Shown here piece after piece: positions 62,513 through 64,000 of a stretch of 64,000 bases of DNA. Positions within the stretch are counted from its first letter, which is position 1; every line of letters starts with the position of its first letter. The position numbers and the translations under genes are program-made. A model generated the notes under the pieces. That model did no database searches. It was not told the DNA's origin and was given only the letters and a program-made list of their open reading frames with translations. Source of the DNA: Gemmatimonadota bacterium (GTDB lineage Bacteria > Gemmatimonadota > Gemmatimonadetes > Longimicrobiales > Gaopeijiaceae); assembly GCA_022560615.1 (NCBI GenBank), contig JADFSR010000007.1, positions 1 to 64,000 on the forward strand, given 5' to 3'.

Positions 62513-64000
62513 ATGCGGAAGCTCGCGCTACTCCCCGTGATGCTCTTGCTGGTCGTTCCTGCCTCTGCGCAGGAGCGCCGTGCGATGACCACCGACGACG
62601 GCCTCGACATGGTCCGAGTCGGCGGAGCCACCATCTCTCCCGACGGTAGCTGGGTTCTCTTTTCGAAGTCCGAGCTCGACTGGGACGAGAACGAACGCAA
62701 GACGACCTGGTGGCGGGTTCCGACGGAGGGCGGCGAGCCCTACCGCTTCATTGGAGAAGAGGGCGGCAACGGGTTCCAGTTCTCGCCCGACGGGAGTACG
62801 CTCTCGTTCACACGTTCCATCGACGACAAGACGCAGCTGTTCCTCATCCGCACCGACGGTGGCGAGGCTCAGCAGTTGAGCAAGCACAAGGCATCCGTGG
62901 GTTCGCATCAATGGTCCCAAGACGGGTCGAAGATTTTCTTCGTGGCGCCGGAGGCTCGGAGCGAGGAGGAAGAGAAGGCTCGCAAGGACGGAGACGACGC
63001 GATCTTCGTGGACGAGGGCGCCAACGGCCAGCGCGACGGGACCTGGAACAACCTCTGGGTCATCGATGTGGCGTCGGAAGAGGAGAAGCGCCTCACCGAG
63101 GTCGATCACCGCATCGCCTCGTTCGCGGTCTCACCCGCAGGCGACCGCATCGTCTTCACTTCGCGCAGCGAGAATCGGCGAAACCAGCGGAATCTCTCGG
63201 AGATCCGGCTCTTGGACGTTGAAAGCGGCGAGATCCGTCGGCTCACCGAGAACCGCGCACCGGAGAGTCGATTGCTCTGGGCTCCGGACGGTCGGCGCTT
63301 TGCATACACCGCTCGGACCGACGGCGAGTGGGAGCTCGTGCTCGACAAGATCTGGGTCATGGATCCCGAGAGTGGCGACAAGCGCATGGTCTCGGGAGCA
63401 TTCGACGGCAATATCGGCACCTTCGTGTGGACTCCGGACGCGTCCGGCATCCTGTTCAGCGGGCTGCAGGGCACCAACAACAACCTGTTCCGCCTCGATG
63501 TCGCATCAGGCGACGTCGTCAAAGTGACGTCCGCGTTCGGCTCGCTCTCGCCGAGTTCGTTCACGCGGGATCGCACGCACATGGCATACGTCTTTCAGAG
63601 CTTCGACACGCCGACCGACGTGTGGACCGGACCGACCGACGGCACGGGCGGCGTTCGCCTCACGGACGCAAACCCATGGATCGAAGAGGAGATCGCGCTG
63701 GGGAAGGGCGAGCTGATTCAGTGGACCAGCGAGGATGGAACCGCGATCGAGGGCATTCTCATGCTGCCCAACGACGACCGCGACGAAGCGTTGCCGCTTT
63801 TGCTGCACATCCACGGCGGACCGGCGGGGGTCTTCCGGAATGCGTTCTCGACACAGAACCACGTGTGGGCGGGACTTGGCTATGCTCAGCTCTTCCCCAA
63901 CGTGCGCGGGAGCTCTGGCTACGACGACGAGCTGCTGAGCGGGAACGCGCAGGACATCGGAGGTGGAGACTACGCGGATCTCATGACCGGTGTCGACGAG
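62513..64000 (+). CDS. S9-family prolyl oligopeptidase-like peptidase, 3' end outside window
   Basis: 496 codons visible and open to the window edge. A signal peptide (M-R-K-L-A-L-L-P-V-M-L-L-L-V-V-P-A-S-A-Q) leads into a propeller with TolB/WD-like repeats (A-T-I-S-P-D-G-S-W-V-L-F, F-Q-F-S-P-D-G-S-T-L-S-F, L-L-W-A-P-D-G-R-R-F-A-Y). The alpha/beta hydrolase domain begins with L-L-L-H-I-H-G-G-P-A-G and F-P-N-V-R-G-S-S-G-Y. The catalytic Ser, Asp and His lie beyond position 64000. It degrades peptides in the periplasm or outside the cell. Confidence 0.9.
   Translation, partial: MRKLALLPVMLLLVVPASAQERRAMTTDDGLDMVRVGGATISPDGSWVLFSKSELDWDENERKTTWWRVPTEGGEPYRFIGEEGGNGFQFSPDGSTLSFTRSIDDKTQLFLIRTDGGEAQQLSKHKASVGSHQWSQDGSKIFFVAPEARSEEEEKARKDGDDAIFVDEGANGQRDGTWNNLWVIDVASEEEKRLTEVDHRIASFAVSPAGDRIVFTSRSENRRNQRNLSEIRLLDVESGEIRRLTENRAPESRLLWAPDGRRFAYTARTDGEWELVLDKIWVMDPESGDKRMVSGAFDGNIGTFVWTPDASGILFSGLQGTNNNLFRLDVASGDVVKVTSAFGSLSPSSFTRDRTHMAYVFQSFDTPTDVWTGPTDGTGGVRLTDANPWIEEEIALGKGELIQWTSEDGTAIEGILMLPNDDRDEALPLLLHIHGGPAGVFRNAFSTQNHVWAGLGYAQLFPNVRGSSGYDDELLSGNAQDIGGGDYADLMTGVDE

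Overview
The window is GC-rich, gene-dense bacterial chromosome with a diderm gene set: lipid A-type acyltransferase, MsbA-like exporter, GT9 and Kdo-kinase-like LPS genes, many lipoproteins and secreted peptidases. The PorX-type response regulator, glutamine synthetase III, large secreted M14 and S9 peptidases, and several protein types I associate with Gemmatimonadota suggest an uncultured member of that phylum. This is inference from protein types, not a computed placement. No rRNA, tRNA, CRISPR array, prophage or transposase gene was recognised.

Layout. 0-7 kb (+): an arsenate-reductase-like fragment, a PorX-type regulator, then a tightly overlapping envelope operon (ABC exporter, acyltransferase, GT2, DUF3108, methyltransferase). 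7-11.5 kb (-): overlapping genes for a HyuB-type enzyme, a small DUF6941-like protein, a Kdo-kinase-like protein, a GT9 glycosyltransferase and a frameshifted gene. 12-20 kb (+): an exported Ntn-hydrolase asparaginase, TPR and zinc-ribbon proteins, a lipoprotein, a LeuB-family dehydrogenase, and a thiolase/3-hydroxyacyl-CoA dehydrogenase pair. 20-25 kb: an AraC regulator, ribosomal protein S21, small lineage-type proteins and SSB. 25-30 kb (+): enoyl-CoA hydratase, recF, a DUF721 gene and gyrB. 30-36 kb: a DUF234-type ATPase divergent from glutamine synthetase III, a GNAT and a flavin amine oxidase. 36-64 kb: mostly single-gene metabolic units (TrmH, VOC, hydrolase, HAD, SDR, agmatinase, lipid kinase, lytic transglycosylase, NHL protein, ArsR-SRPBCC pair, homocysteine methyltransferase, M14 peptidase, threonine aldolase, S9 peptidase) mixed with an unusual number of gene remnants.

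Most notable observations. (1) Two copies of a non-coding palindromic element (15885-16249 and 29905-30208) have about 30-bp terminal inverted repeats and several internal helices. Substitutions between the copies preserve pairing, and one is a full T-A to C-G covariation. Each large length difference is at a small hairpin. The elements lie directly against coding sequence, contributing two stop codons and the leader of the leuB-type gene. (2) The peroxiredoxin-like gene at 41148-41792 has an in-frame TGA exactly at the peroxidatic Cys codon (W-TGA-P-Y-C), followed by a GGU-loop hairpin 20 nt downstream. It looks like a selenoprotein. (3) The ArsR promoter at 53634-53663 has its operator palindrome in the spacer and would give a leaderless mRNA. 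(4) At least eight truncated or decayed genes lie between 37 and 62 kb, all on the + strand.
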